DNA of 64,000 nucleotides from UBA7239 sp964509075 (GCA_964509075.1 CAZDWC010000010.1:99417-163416); one strand, 5' to 3'; positions 45,435 through 54,735 are shown, counted from the first letter of the stretch. The notes: a model not told the origin generated them from the sequence alone. Program-made: numbers and translations.

Positions 45435-45477
45435 TTATGTCTTTGCTACCTCCATACACTCCGTTCAAGGTGGAACC

Positions 45478-46701
45478 ATGAAAAACATCCTGACTCCCTC
45501 CCTGCTGGCTGTCGCGGCTGCGGTTGCGACACCGGCATACGCAGGCGCTGCCGATGCCGAGTTGCTGGCCGAAATCAAGGCCATGAAGACTCGTCTTGCG
45601 CAGCTGGAATCACAAGTAGGCAGCCTGCAGGACGAGAATACGGCGCTGCGCGCCCAGCAAAAGCAGACTGCCGAAGCTGTGGCGGCTGAAAAGATGGCAG
45701 CGCAGAAAGAGGCTGCAAGCGAAAGTTCGCAGGTGGCGGAGTCGCTGGCGCTGTCGGGCACCGTGGAGTTCGGCGCCTACGCCGGTGAAGGCTATGCCGA
45801 TGACGATTACAGTGATCTGACGGTGGACACTGCAGCCGTGGCACTGGCGGCGCAGCTCAATGACTACAGCTCGGCCGAAATCAGCCTTCTCTATGAAGAG
45901 GATGCCACCGAACTGGAAGTGGATACCGCCTCCATAAGCTTTGCCAAAGAGGGTAATCCCCTCTCGTTGCAGCTGGGCCAGACCTATCTGCCTTTCGGTG
46001 CCTACAGCACCAGCCTGGTCAATGACACATTGGTGCTGGAAATTGCCGAAACGCGTGAAACTGCAGCCATCGCCGGTTACGCGCAGGACGGTTTCACGGC
46101 GCAGGCCTATGTTTTCAATGGCGATGTGGATCACGACTCCGACAGCAACAACACCTTGCAGAACTGGGGTGCGCGCCTGGCCTGGGACAGCGCAGAAGAA
46201 GAGGAGGGCACGGGCCTCGGTCTCGATTACATCAGCAATATGGCCGACAGCGACGGCATCCAGGGTTTTGTGGAAGACAACGTGGCCGATGCCAGTCTCT
46301 GGCTGGAAGATGCCCGCAGCGCCTGGAGCGCTCACGCTTACACCAATCTGGGCTCCATCAAGCTGACAGGCGAATATCTGGCGATGACTGATTTCAGTGA
46401 TGCAGAAATCGCCGCCGCGCCCGGTCTGCAGGAAAGCCCTGAAGCCTGGCAACTGGAAGCGGCATATACCACCCGCTTGTTTGATCGCGACTACACCTTT
46501 GCGCTGGCCTGGCAGGAAACGGAAGATGCCCTTTTCCTCGAGCTGCCGAAACGTCGCCAGTCTGTCGGCGCGAGTACGGCGCTGGATGAAAAAACCACAC
46601 TGGGACTGGAGTTGTGGCGCGACAAGGATTACCGCGTAAGCGACGGCGGCACTGGCGAGACCTCCAGCAATATCGGTTTGTTGCTGACGCGAGAGTTCTG
46701 A
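45478..46701 (+). CDS. LbtU-like outer-membrane porin with coiled-coil N-terminus
   Basis: Exported 407-residue protein. A signal peptide (about 1-22, PAYA) is followed by a coiled coil (about 30-75, AEIKAMKTRLAQLESQVGSL) typical of trimeric porins. A barrel runs from about 85 to the C-terminal Phe (GLLLTREF). The segment YLPFGAYSTSLVNDTLVLEI near residue 180 resembles the LbtU siderophore-porin family of Legionella. The assignment to iron or siderophore uptake is by family resemblance only; no Fur box was seen. ATG 45478 follows AAGGTGG. Confidence 0.78.
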   Translation: MKNILTPSLLAVAAAVATPAYAGAADAELLAEIKAMKTRLAQLESQVGSLQDENTALRAQQKQTAEAVAAEKMAAQKEAASESSQVAESLALSGTVEFGAYAGEGYADDDYSDLTVDTAAVALAAQLNDYSSAEISLLYEEDATELEVDTASISFAKEGNPLSLQLGQTYLPFGAYSTSLVNDTLVLEIAETRETAAIAGYAQDGFTAQAYVFNGDVDHDSDSNNTLQNWGARLAWDSAEEEEGTGLGLDYISNMADSDGIQGFVEDNVADASLWLEDARSAWSAHAYTNLGSIKLTGEYLAMTDFSDAEIAAAPGLQESPEAWQLEAAYTTRLFDRDYTFALAWQETEDALFLELPKRRQSVGASTALDEKTTLGLELWRDKDYRVSDGGTGETSSNIGLLLTREF

Positions 46702-46709
46702 ACAGCTTT

Positions 46710-46745
46710 GCGCGCAGTGCAAAACCAGCGTTTTGTACTGCGCGC
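46710..46745. terminator. Long hairpin after the porin gene
   Basis: A 16-bp near-perfect stem (GCGCGCAGTGCAAAAC / GTTTTGTACTGCGCGC, one mismatch) with a 4-base loop starts nine bases after the porin stop. There is no T-run, so termination may be weak or factor-dependent. Confidence 0.65.
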
Positions 46746-46861
46746 CATCACAACACACACAAAAAGTACTGATTTAAGCGAGATTGCTTTCCAAATTTCG
46801 GGTTGCTAACATCGGGACAGAGGCGACAGAATCGCCAACATTACAACAAGAGCCCCGGCCC

Positions 46862-48379
46862 ATGAAGTTGTCCAATATCGAGATTTTTACGCCACCCAAT
46901 CTGATCGCACGCGAAAACGGCGCCGCAAATACTGAAGATCTTGCTGCGATTCGCAGACTGAAAATCCTGCTGGTTAAGCCGTACCAGAAAATTGTTGGCG
47001 CAGTGCAATCGCCGCAGCTGGGAATACTTTATCTCACGTCATCGATTCGCCAACGCTTTCAAGGCAATGTCGACGTTCGCATCCTGGACATGAAAGTCGA
47101 GCAGATGCATGCAGAAGATCTGCTGCCATTGCTGCGTGAATTCCAGCCGGATGTCATCGGCATGTCGGCGCTGAATTTTGAAGCACAGGCTAGTTACCGC
47201 ATTGCCGATATCGCCAAACAATTCAATCCGGCCATCACCACGGTCATTGGCGGGCCGTATGCACTGAATTCATCGGCAAAAATTCTGGCAGAAGCCAATA
47301 TTGACTGGGTTTTCGAGGGCCCTGCCGACAACACGTTTCCGGAAGCGCTGCTGCGTCTGGCGAAAAACGAAGATCCCGGCACGGATTTGCCCGGTTTTTC
47401 ACGCAAGCTGCCGGATGGATCACACCATGTATCGAAAGTGCGCGACTTCATCAAGGACATGGACGCGCTGCCAATGCCGGCATGGGATCTTGTCGATTTC
47501 GAACGCTATGCCAAATTTCCGAATCACGCCGCCAATTTGAAAGGCAAGCGCTACGCACCGATGTTCACGTCGCGCGGCTGTCCTTACCTGTGCAGTTATT
47601 GCCACGACATTTTTACCAAAAAATTTGTTTATCACAGCGCAGAGCGTGTAGTTGCCGAGATTGAACACCTCTACAACACCTACGGTGTGGATGAGTTTCA
47701 CATCGAGGATGATATTTTCAACCTGCACAAACCGCGCGTGCAGGCCATCATGAGCGAAGTGGTGCGCCGCTGGCCCGGCAAGATGAAATTCGTGTTCCCG
47801 AACGGATTGCGCGGCGACATTCTCGATCAGGAAACCGTCGACATCATGTGCGAGGCCGGCACCTACGCTGCCACCATCGCCATCGAAACCGTCACCCCGC
47901 GTTTGCAGGATATGGTGGAAAAATATCTCGATATCGACAAAGCCGGCAACGCCATCAGGATGTTCACCGAAAAAGGCCTGCAGGTAACTGCAGCCTTCAT
48001 GCTGGGCTTCCCTACCGAAACAAAAGAGGAGATAAAGGCCACCATCGACTTCGCGCTCAAGAGTGACCTGACGCTGGCCTACTTCTTCACTGTCATACCC
48101 CAGCCCGGAACACCGCTGTTCGACCTGGCTTTGAAGGAAAACGAGCCCATCACCCGCGATGCCGCCAAGGTCGACAGTGGCAGCCTGCGCAGCTTCACCT
48201 CCTGGTATGAGCGTGTTTACAACTATCCGCTGGGCAACGTGATTCGCTGGGCCAACCTACGCTTCTATTTCCACCCCAAGCGCATCCTGCGCATTGCCAG
48301 ACTCTGGTCGCCGCGCCAGCTGTTCCGTACCTTCAAGGTGTTCCTGCAGATCCTGTTCAATGAACCCGCGAATGCATAA
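46862..48379 (+). CDS. Cobalamin-binding radical SAM enzyme of unknown specificity
   Basis: A 505-residue class B-type radical SAM protein. A B12-binding Rossmann domain (about residues 35-170: ILLVKPYQK ... VIGMSALNFEAQASY ... VIGGPYA) precedes the radical SAM core with the [4Fe-4S] motif C240-x3-C244-x2-C247 (CPYLCSYC). The core continues to about 450 (AFMLGFPTETKEEI), followed by a basic C-terminal tail. The B12 domain lacks an obvious DxHxxG, as in many of these proteins. ATG 46862 is chosen over an upstream TTG at 46784. It is a single gene, so no pathway is implied. Possible roles include methylation or ring formation on lipids or cofactors. Confidence 0.85.
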   Translation: MKLSNIEIFTPPNLIARENGAANTEDLAAIRRLKILLVKPYQKIVGAVQSPQLGILYLTSSIRQRFQGNVDVRILDMKVEQMHAEDLLPLLREFQPDVIGMSALNFEAQASYRIADIAKQFNPAITTVIGGPYALNSSAKILAEANIDWVFEGPADNTFPEALLRLAKNEDPGTDLPGFSRKLPDGSHHVSKVRDFIKDMDALPMPAWDLVDFERYAKFPNHAANLKGKRYAPMFTSRGCPYLCSYCHDIFTKKFVYHSAERVVAEIEHLYNTYGVDEFHIEDDIFNLHKPRVQAIMSEVVRRWPGKMKFVFPNGLRGDILDQETVDIMCEAGTYAATIAIETVTPRLQDMVEKYLDIDKAGNAIRMFTEKGLQVTAAFMLGFPTETKEEIKATIDFALKSDLTLAYFFTVIPQPGTPLFDLALKENEPITRDAAKVDSGSLRSFTSWYERVYNYPLGNVIRWANLRFYFHPKRILRIARLWSPRQLFRTFKVFLQILFNEPANA

Positions 48380-48511
48380 AGGGATTAGTCTGGTCAGTTG
48401 ATAATTGCTGCAAATGGCTGCAAATTGCAGCCATTTGACGGAATTTTCATAGACAGCCAGCAAGCCTTGGGGCAAACTGCGCCCATCACAGAGCATGCCA
48501 CAGGATCTGTC

Positions 48512-48955
48512 ATGGCCACTATTCTGGTGTTGCACGGCCCCAATCTGAACCTGTTGGGCACACGTGAACCCGGTCACTACGGCGCCGACACGCTGGACGC
48601 CATCAACCAGCGTCTCACCGATCTCGCCCTCAATCAGGGGCAGCACCTGCAGTTCCTGCAGAGCAATGCCGAATACACCTTGATCGAGCGCATCCATGAT
48701 GCCCGCAAGGAAGGCGTGGACTTCATCATCTTCAACCCGGCAGCGTTCACCCACACCAGTGTGGCACTGCGCGATGCGCTGCTGGCCGTCGGCATACCCT
48801 TTATCGAAGTGCACCTGTCCAACGTGCACAAGCGTGAGGCGTTCCGTCATCACTCCTATTTTTCTGATATTGCGGAAGGCGTAATTTGTGGTCTGGGGGC
48901 TGCCGGTTACGAGATGGCATTGCAGGCAGCCATTCAAAAGCTTGCCAAAACATGA
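48512..48955 (+). CDS. aroQ: Type II 3-dehydroquinate dehydratase
   Basis: Third enzyme of the shikimate pathway (dehydroquinate to dehydroshikimate), 147 residues. The family signature ILVLHGPNLNLLGTREPGHY is at residues 4-23, FNPAAFTHTSVALRDAL near 75 and EVHLSNVHKREAFRHHSYFS near 100, carrying the catalytic Tyr23 and His. It lies upstream of accB-accC, a common gammaproteobacterial arrangement. Confidence 0.97.
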   Translation: MATILVLHGPNLNLLGTREPGHYGADTLDAINQRLTDLALNQGQHLQFLQSNAEYTLIERIHDARKEGVDFIIFNPAAFTHTSVALRDALLAVGIPFIEVHLSNVHKREAFRHHSYFSDIAEGVICGLGAAGYEMALQAAIQKLAKT

Positions 48956-48957
48956 AC

Positions 48958-48986
48958 GGGGTCAGACCCTCACAGGGTCTGACCCC
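48958..48986. repeat. REP-like palindrome GGGGTCAGACCCT/AGGGTCTGACCCC
   Basis: A perfect 13-bp inverted repeat with a 3-base loop, three bases after the aroQ stop. The GGGGTCAGACCC core resembles dispersed REP-type palindromes linked to RAYT transposases in proteobacteria. A 10-base piece of the same core (GGGTCTGACC) occurs at 51475-51484 inside hemW. It could also act as a hairpin between aroQ and accB. Confidence 0.65.
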
Positions 48987-49025
48987 ATAAACAGACATGA
49001 ACAATATGTGGGGGCACATAGCACA

Positions 49026-49481
49026 ATGGATATACGCAAGATCAAGAAACTGATTGAACTGCTGGAAGAATCCAACATCGGCGAACTGGAAATTCGCGAA
49101 GGCGAAGAAACGGTGCGCATCTCACGCAATGGCGTGATGCCGATGATGGCTGCGCCCATGGCCTATGCGGCTCCAGCGCCGGCACCCGCAGCAGCGCCTG
49201 CTGCCGCACCGGCCGCGGCAGAGGCGCCGAAAGCGGCAGCGCTATCCGGTCATATCGTGCGCTCGCCGATGGTGGGCACCTTTTATCGTTCACCCTCACC
49301 GGATTCACCAGCCTTTGCCGAAGTAGGCAAGAGCGTCAAGGTGGGTGACGTGCTGTGCATTGTCGAAGCCATGAAAATGATGAACCAGATTGAAGCCGAC
49401 AAGGCCGGCGTCATCCAGGCCATTCTGGTCGACGACGGTGCGCCGGTGGAATTCGATCAACCGATGTTCACGATTGCCTGA
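49026..49481 (+). CDS. accB: Biotin carboxyl carrier protein of acetyl-CoA carboxylase
   Basis: Carries biotin between the carboxylase and transferase subunits in fatty-acid synthesis. In the 151-residue protein, an N-terminal dimer helix region (MDIRKIKKLIELLEES) and a Pro/Ala-rich flexible hinge (about 47-72) precede the biotinyl domain with the modified Lys117 in EAMKM. accC follows after 29 bases. Confidence 0.97.
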   Translation: MDIRKIKKLIELLEESNIGELEIREGEETVRISRNGVMPMMAAPMAYAAPAPAPAAAPAAAPAAAEAPKAAALSGHIVRSPMVGTFYRSPSPDSPAFAEVGKSVKVGDVLCIVEAMKMMNQIEADKAGVIQAILVDDGAPVEFDQPMFTIA

Positions 49482-49510
49482 TAGCGGCCACAACCTGCGG
49501 AATGTAGAAC

Positions 49511-50857
49511 ATGCTGGATAAAGTGGTAATCGCCAATCGCGGCGAAATTGCATTGCGCATCCTGCGCGCCTGCAAGGAACTCGGCATCAAGACAGTTGCC
49601 GTGCATTCAAAAATTGATCGCGACCTGATGCATGTGCGTCTCGCCGATGAGTCCGTGTGCATAGGCCCGAACAAATCGTCGGACAGTTACCTGAATGTGC
49701 CGGCCATCATCAGCGCGATGGAAATTACTGACGCGCAGGCCGTGCATCCCGGTTACGGCTTTCTGGCTGAAAATGCCAATTTTGCCGAACAGGTGGCGAA
49801 AAGCGGTTTTATTTTCATCGGCCCGTCAGCAGATGTGATCCGCCTGATGGGCGACAAGGTTTCGGCAAAAGACGCGATGAAGAAAGCCGGTGTGCCCACG
49901 GTGCCCGGCTCTGATGGCGCGCTGCCGGACGACGCGGAGGAAATGCTGAAAATTGGCCGGGAAGTAGGGTATCCCGTCATCATCAAGGCTGCTGCCGGCG
50001 GTGGTGGCCGCGGCATGCGTGTTGTGCATACCGAAGCGCACTTGATCAACGCGGTGCAAGTCACGCGCAGTGAAGCAGGTGCGGCATTCGGCGACAGTAC
50101 GGTGTACATGGAAAAGTTCTTGCAGAATCCCCGTCACGTCGAAATCCAGGTGTTGTCTGATGGAAAAGGTCACGCCATTCATCTCGGCGATCGCGACTGC
50201 TCGCTGCAGCGCCGTCACCAGAAAGTACTGGAAGAAGCGCCGGCTCCGGGTATACCGCAAAAAGTGCGCGATGAAGTTGCAGCGGCTTGCGTGAAAGCTT
50301 GCATCGATATCGGCTACAGCGGCGCTGGCACGTTTGAATTTCTCTACGAAGATGAGCGCTTCTATTTCATCGAGATGAATACGCGCGTTCAGGTAGAGCA
50401 TCCGGTGACCGAAATGGTTACCGGTATCGACATCGTCAAAGAGCAATTGAAAATCGCCAGCGGCTTGCCGTTATCCATCAAACAGAAAGACGTGGTGATA
50501 CGCGGGCACGCGTTTGAATGCCGCATCAATGCCGAAGACCCGAAAACATTTACGCCGTGTCCCGGCAAAGTGAATCACTGGCATGCACCTGGCGGCCCCG
50601 GCATTCGCGTCGATTCGCATCTGTACAGCGGCTATTCCATTCCGCCGTTTTACGATTCATTGATTGCCAAAATTATCAGTTACGGCGATGACCGCGCAAC
50701 GGCGCTCGCGCGCATGCGCACGGCACTGGATGAAACTGTAGTGGATGGCATTCGTTCCAATATCCCGATGCAACAGGATCTGGTGCGCGACAGCGAGTTT
50801 GCGCGCGGCGGTATCAATATTCACTATCTGGAAAAGAAACTCGGACTCAAGCACTGA
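49511..50857 (+). CDS. accC: Biotin carboxylase subunit of acetyl-CoA carboxylase
   Basis: ATP-grasp enzyme carboxylating biotin on AccB, 448 residues, normal length. Visible signatures: VVIANRGEIALRILRACKEL at the N-terminus, VHPGYGFLAENANFAE near 80, KAAAGGGGRGMRVV near 160 and FIEMNTRVQVEHPVTE near 285. It is co-transcribed with accB and followed by a strong terminator. Confidence 0.97.
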   Translation: MLDKVVIANRGEIALRILRACKELGIKTVAVHSKIDRDLMHVRLADESVCIGPNKSSDSYLNVPAIISAMEITDAQAVHPGYGFLAENANFAEQVAKSGFIFIGPSADVIRLMGDKVSAKDAMKKAGVPTVPGSDGALPDDAEEMLKIGREVGYPVIIKAAAGGGGRGMRVVHTEAHLINAVQVTRSEAGAAFGDSTVYMEKFLQNPRHVEIQVLSDGKGHAIHLGDRDCSLQRRHQKVLEEAPAPGIPQKVRDEVAAACVKACIDIGYSGAGTFEFLYEDERFYFIEMNTRVQVEHPVTEMVTGIDIVKEQLKIASGLPLSIKQKDVVIRGHAFECRINAEDPKTFTPCPGKVNHWHAPGGPGIRVDSHLYSGYSIPPFYDSLIAKIISYGDDRATALARMRTALDETVVDGIRSNIPMQQDLVRDSEFARGGINIHYLEKKLGLKH

Positions 50858-50865
50858 GTCCTGGG

Positions 50866-50904
50866 GGGCTGGCCGACAGCTATCGGCCAGCCCTCAGGTT
50901 TTTT
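50866..50904 (+). terminator. Rho-independent terminator after accC
   Basis: An 11-bp GC-rich stem (GGGCTGGCCGA / TCGGCCAGCCC) with a 6-base loop, followed by TTTTTT at 50899-50904. Confidence 0.92.
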
Positions 50905-50908
50905 ATCA

Positions 50909-51148
50909 TCAAGCGGCAGCCAGAGCCTTGTAGACTTCATCTTTCAGGCGCAGGCGCTCGGCTTTCAGCTCGTGCATGTGCTGGTCGCTGTAGCCTTCCG
51001 GGCTGTCTTCGGCGCGGCAGATATGCTTGTCCACTTCCTCATACTGTTCGGCGAGCTTGGAGAAATGCGCGTCGTTCTGCTTGAGGGCGTGAATGCGCTC
51101 GCGGTGCTCCGGGAATTCCTTGATCAGCGGGTGGTGTTCAACGTGCAT
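50909..51148 (-). CDS. YdcH/DUF465 family small protein
   Basis: A 79-residue charged helical protein with the DUF465 pattern HHPLIKEFPEHRERIHALKQ then HFSKLAEQYEEVDKHI and LKAERLRLKDEVY, likely a short helical hairpin. Ribosome-binding site GAGGA upstream of ATG 51148. Function not established in the family. It ends next to the accC terminator. Confidence 0.88.
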   Translation of the reverse strand: MHVEHHPLIKEFPEHRERIHALKQNDAHFSKLAEQYEEVDKHICRAEDSPEGYSDQHMHELKAERLRLKDEVYKALAAA

Positions 51149-51233
51149 GGTGGTGAATCCTCATTAGGGGGGTGATTCTGTCTGTCAGACTTGGTCATTG
51201 TAGCCCGATGCCATGTAGCAGACTTGCTCAGGA

Positions 51234-52367
51234 TCAATCCACGAGGAAGGCGCTCACCACATCGTTGAGAAAGTTGAAACCATGGCGCGTAGTCGCAAGC
51301 CGGGCTTCGTCTTCCGTCATCAGCCCCCGTCGGCGCAAATCTTCACAGCAATGGGCAATGTCGGCCAGCGCCAGACCTGTTCGCTGTGCATAGAGTGAAG
51401 TCTCCACGCCTTCCCGCAAGCGCAGGGCGTTCATCATGAACTCGCCGGGCAGATCCTGCGGTGTCAGGCTCTTTGGGTCTGACCTCGTACCGGCAAGGTA
51501 ATGCTTCGGCACGCGCGTCTTGCTGTAACGCACAATCCGGTTATCTTCCGGCAGGGTGATCTTGCCGTGCGCACCGGCGCCGATGCCGAGGTAATCGCCA
51601 AAACGCCAATAGTTGAGATTGTGGCGGGCCTGCTGGTTGCCGCGAGCAAATGCCGACACCTCGTACTGCGCAAAGCCGTTGTCCTGCAGCAGCTGCAGGC
51701 CTGCCTGCTGGATGTCCCAAAGCGCTTCATCTTCTGGTAGCTGTGGGGGCCTGGTGAAGAAGGTCGTGTTGGGTTCTATCGTCAGTTGATACCACGACAG
51801 ATGATCAATCCCTAGGGCAATCGCCTGCTGCAGATCAGCCACTGCCTGCGCAACGCTTTGCGATGGCAAGCCGTGCATCAGGTCGATATTGATGCGTTCG
51901 AATCCTGCAGCCTGCGCCATCTGTACAGCATGGATGGCTTGTGTGCCGTCGTGAATGCGGCCGAGCTTTTGCAAGTGACCCGGATTGAAACTTTGCACGC
52001 CGATGGAAAGGCGATTGACACCGACCTCACGGAAATCTGCAAACTTCTGCGATTCGGCGGTGCCGGGATTGGCTTCCAGGGTGATTTCGATATCGGGCAA
52101 AAAACCGATCTGCTTTTCTGCTGCCGCAATCATGGCGCCGATGCTTTGCGCAGAAAAAAGGCTCGGCGTTCCGCCACCAAAAAAAATACTGCCCAGTTTT
52201 CTGCCTTGCACATAAGACAGGTCATTCGTGAGGTCTTGAATCAACCGGGCGACATAATCTTGCTCGGGAATGGTCTGCGCTTCGTGCGAATTGAAATCGC
52301 AGTACGGACATTTGCGCACGCACCAGGGGATATGGACATACAGTGCCAGCGGCGGCAGCTGCAACAT
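51234..52367 (-). CDS. hemW: HemW radical SAM haem chaperone
   Basis: Radical SAM protein formerly annotated as HemN-like, now regarded as a haem-binding chaperone. In the 377-residue protein the cluster cysteines are C16-x3-C20-x2-C23 (CVRKCPYC), followed by FFGGGTPSLF near 75 and GIQSFN-type GVQSFNPGHL near 125. ATG 52367 is immediately downstream of rdgB (two bases). The region near residue 300 (TRSDPKSLTPQDLP) is encoded over a 10-base match to the REP-like palindrome at 48958, so a few residues there may derive from such an element. Confidence 0.93.
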   Translation of the reverse strand: MLQLPPLALYVHIPWCVRKCPYCDFNSHEAQTIPEQDYVARLIQDLTNDLSYVQGRKLGSIFFGGGTPSLFSAQSIGAMIAAAEKQIGFLPDIEITLEANPGTAESQKFADFREVGVNRLSIGVQSFNPGHLQKLGRIHDGTQAIHAVQMAQAAGFERINIDLMHGLPSQSVAQAVADLQQAIALGIDHLSWYQLTIEPNTTFFTRPPQLPEDEALWDIQQAGLQLLQDNGFAQYEVSAFARGNQQARHNLNYWRFGDYLGIGAGAHGKITLPEDNRIVRYSKTRVPKHYLAGTRSDPKSLTPQDLPGEFMMNALRLREGVETSLYAQRTGLALADIAHCCEDLRRRGLMTEDEARLATTRHGFNFLNDVVSAFLVD

Positions 52368-52369
52368 GC

Positions 52370-52972
52370 TCAATGGTTTCTCTCTGCGCGCAGAGCCTGC
52401 AACAGCAACTGCATCGCCTGGCCACGGTGGCTGATGCGGTTTTTTTCCTCGCGCGATAATTCTGCAGAGCTGCACTGATGTGTGGGCACCCAGAACAGCG
52501 GGTCGTAACCAAAACCGTTTTCGCCGCGCGGCGCCAGCAGGATACTGCCAGCCCAGACACCATGACAAATCACAGGCACCGGATCTTCGGCATGACGCAT
52601 GTATACCAGCACACAATGAAACCGTGCCGTACGTTTATCCTCCGGCACATCGCACAACACCTGCAGCAGTTTTTCGTTGTTGCGCGCATCACTTGCACCT
52701 TCACCGGAAAATCGTGCAGAAAAAATACCGGGCGCACCACCCAATGCATCCACGGCGATGCCGGAGTCATCGGCAATGGCCGGCAATCCTGACAATCTTG
52801 CTGCGTGGCGCGCCTTGATAATGGCGTTCTCGACAAATGACAGCCCGTCTTCTATTGCATCAGGAATACTGAATGAAGACTGCGGCAGCACATCAAAAGA
52901 CAGATCAGTGACAAGGCTTTGCAGCTCTGCCAGCTTTTTCTTGTTGCCAGAGGCGAGCACCAGCTTTTTCAT
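52370..52972 (-). CDS. rdgB: RdgB/HAM1 non-canonical purine NTP pyrophosphatase
   Basis: House-cleaning enzyme hydrolysing dITP, XTP and similar nucleotides, 200 residues. Family motifs: LVLASGNKKKLAEL at the N-terminus, SFVENAIIKARHAA near 44, ADDSGIAVDALGGAPGIFSA near 67, and FGYDPLF and SHRGQA near the C-terminus. It is directly followed by hemW and preceded by metW (nine bases), the Pseudomonas order without the intervening DUF4426 gene. Confidence 0.96.
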   Translation of the reverse strand: MKKLVLASGNKKKLAELQSLVTDLSFDVLPQSSFSIPDAIEDGLSFVENAIIKARHAARLSGLPAIADDSGIAVDALGGAPGIFSARFSGEGASDARNNEKLLQVLCDVPEDKRTARFHCVLVYMRHAEDPVPVICHGVWAGSILLAPRGENGFGYDPLFWVPTHQCSSAELSREEKNRISHRGQAMQLLLQALRAERNH

Positions 52973-52981
52973 GTTGTTTTC

Positions 52982-53572
52982 TCAGCGCGTCAGGCGATAA
53001 ATCGCCATTTCACTCATCATGTTGGGCCATGCGACCGACAAGGCATCGTCATCACGACCGGCGGTAACATAACGGCGGTTCAGTATACGAATGCCCTGTT
53101 CACTGCAGAAGTTTTCAAAATCGTCGATCGTGCAGAAGTGAATATTGGGCGTGTCATACCATGTGTATGGCAGGAATTTTGACACAGGCATATGGCCGAA
53201 CACGGCCAGATGCAGGCGGCAACGCCAATGGCCAAAGTTGGGAAATGACACAATACATTCACGGCCGACGCGCAGCATTTCGGCCAGCACCTTGTGTGGA
53301 TAGCGCACGGCCTGCAGGGTTTGCGACATCACCACCGTGTCGAAACTGGCATCACCGAAATTGCCGAGGCCTTCGTCGAGGTTCTGCTCGATGACATTGA
53401 CGCGATTCTCGATGCAGCGCGTAATCTTGTCGTGATCAATTTCAATGCCATAAGCGGTGACATTTTTTTCGGCAACCAGCTTGGCGAGCAGTGCGCCGCT
53501 GCCGCAGCCGAGATCGAGTACGCGTGAAGCTGGTGTAATCCATTCCTGCAGGATGTCGAGATCAATACGCAT
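52982..53572 (-). CDS. metW: MetW methionine-biosynthesis methyltransferase-fold protein
   Basis: Partner of MetX in homoserine acylation, with a SAM-methyltransferase fold (196 residues). Signatures: VLDLGCGSGALLAKL near residue 18, MSQTLQAVRYPHKVLAEMLR near 85 and SFPNFGHWRCRLHL near 110, typical for MetW. It lies 11 bases downstream of metX. Confidence 0.95.
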   Translation of the reverse strand: MRIDLDILQEWITPASRVLDLGCGSGALLAKLVAEKNVTAYGIEIDHDKITRCIENRVNVIEQNLDEGLGNFGDASFDTVVMSQTLQAVRYPHKVLAEMLRVGRECIVSFPNFGHWRCRLHLAVFGHMPVSKFLPYTWYDTPNIHFCTIDDFENFCSEQGIRILNRRYVTAGRDDDALSVAWPNMMSEMAIYRLTR

Positions 53573-53583
53573 GTCAGACCTCG

Positions 53584-54735
53584 TTATATATCAATGCTGT
53601 TCATGTAGGCGGCGAACACTTGCTGGTAGCGTTCGTTTGGCAACAGGAAGGCGTCGTGACCGTAATCAGAATCAATTTCGGCGTAGCTGACCGGTTTGTT
53701 GGCGCGAATCAGCGCGTTGGTAATTTCGTGCGAACGCTCAGGCGAGAAGCGCCAGTCTGTCGTGAACGACACCACAAGGAATTTGCTGGATGTTGCAGCA
53801 AAGGCCTGCGCCGGGTCGTCACCGAATTCCCGCGCCAGATCAAAATAATCCAGTGCCTGCGTCATCAACAGATAGGTGTTGGCATCAAAACGATCGGAAA
53901 AACTTTCGCCCTGATAGCGCAAGTAACTGCCGACCTGGAATTCCACGGCGCTGTCGCTGCCGGGCGCCAGTGTGCCGCTGCGCAAATCGCGGCCGAATTT
54001 CTGGCCCATGGCGTCGTTCGAAAGATAGGTGACGTGACCGACCATGCGCGCGAGAGCCAATCCCTTGCGCGGCAGGGTGTCGTGTTCGAGATAACGCCCT
54101 TCGCAAAAATCCGGGTCCGAAGTGATGGCCTGGCGCGCAATTTCATTGAAGGCGATGTTCTGGGCCGACAGCTTCATCGCCGAGGCAATCACCACGCAGT
54201 GACGCAGCCGCTCCGGGTAATCCACACACCAGCGCATGGCCTGCATGCCACCGAGGCTGCCGCCGATGACCGCCGCCCAGCAGTCGAGCCCGAGGTGTTC
54301 CATCAGCATCGCCTGCGTCTTCACCCAGTCGCGCACACGCAGTTTGGGGAAATCCGGCCCCCAGGGTTTGCCGGTATCCGGGTTGATGCTGGCCGGGCCG
54401 GTGCTACCGTTGCAACCGCCGATGTTGTTGAGGCTGACGACGAAGAAGCGGTTGGTGTCGATGGGCTTGCCGGGGCCTATATAGAAGTCCCACCAGCCGG
54501 GCTTGTCGCTGCCTTCATGGTAACCCGCCGCATGATGGTGACCGGACAGGGCATGGCAGATCAACACCGCATTGCTGCGGGCGGCATTCAGGGCGCCATA
54601 GGTCTCGTAAACGATATGCACCTGGGACAGCACGCGGCCGCTGGCCAACACCACCGGTGCCGAGGCGTCAAAGCATTGCGGGCTGACAATACCCACATTG
54701 TCGGCGGGCATCGAAACGGGATGTGTTGCAGGCAT
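53584..54735 (-). CDS. metX: MetX homoserine O-acyltransferase
   Basis: Alpha/beta-hydrolase-fold acyltransferase making O-succinyl- or O-acetylhomoserine for methionine synthesis, 383 residues. Motifs: ICHALSGHHHAAGYH near 60, NNIGGCNGSTGPASINP near 105, the nucleophile elbow GGSLGGMQAM near 160 and the His in DSDYGHDAFLLP near 360. Coupling with metW is typical of the succinyl-transferring MetXS group of gammaproteobacteria, but acyl specificity cannot be proved here. It is divergent from hisI; the 146-base spacer holds no clear promoter. Confidence 0.95.
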   Translation of the reverse strand: MPATHPVSMPADNVGIVSPQCFDASAPVVLASGRVLSQVHIVYETYGALNAARSNAVLICHALSGHHHAAGYHEGSDKPGWWDFYIGPGKPIDTNRFFVVSLNNIGGCNGSTGPASINPDTGKPWGPDFPKLRVRDWVKTQAMLMEHLGLDCWAAVIGGSLGGMQAMRWCVDYPERLRHCVVIASAMKLSAQNIAFNEIARQAITSDPDFCEGRYLEHDTLPRKGLALARMVGHVTYLSNDAMGQKFGRDLRSGTLAPGSDSAVEFQVGSYLRYQGESFSDRFDANTYLLMTQALDYFDLAREFGDDPAQAFAATSSKFLVVSFTTDWRFSPERSHEITNALIRANKPVSYAEIDSDYGHDAFLLPNERYQQVFAAYMNSIDI

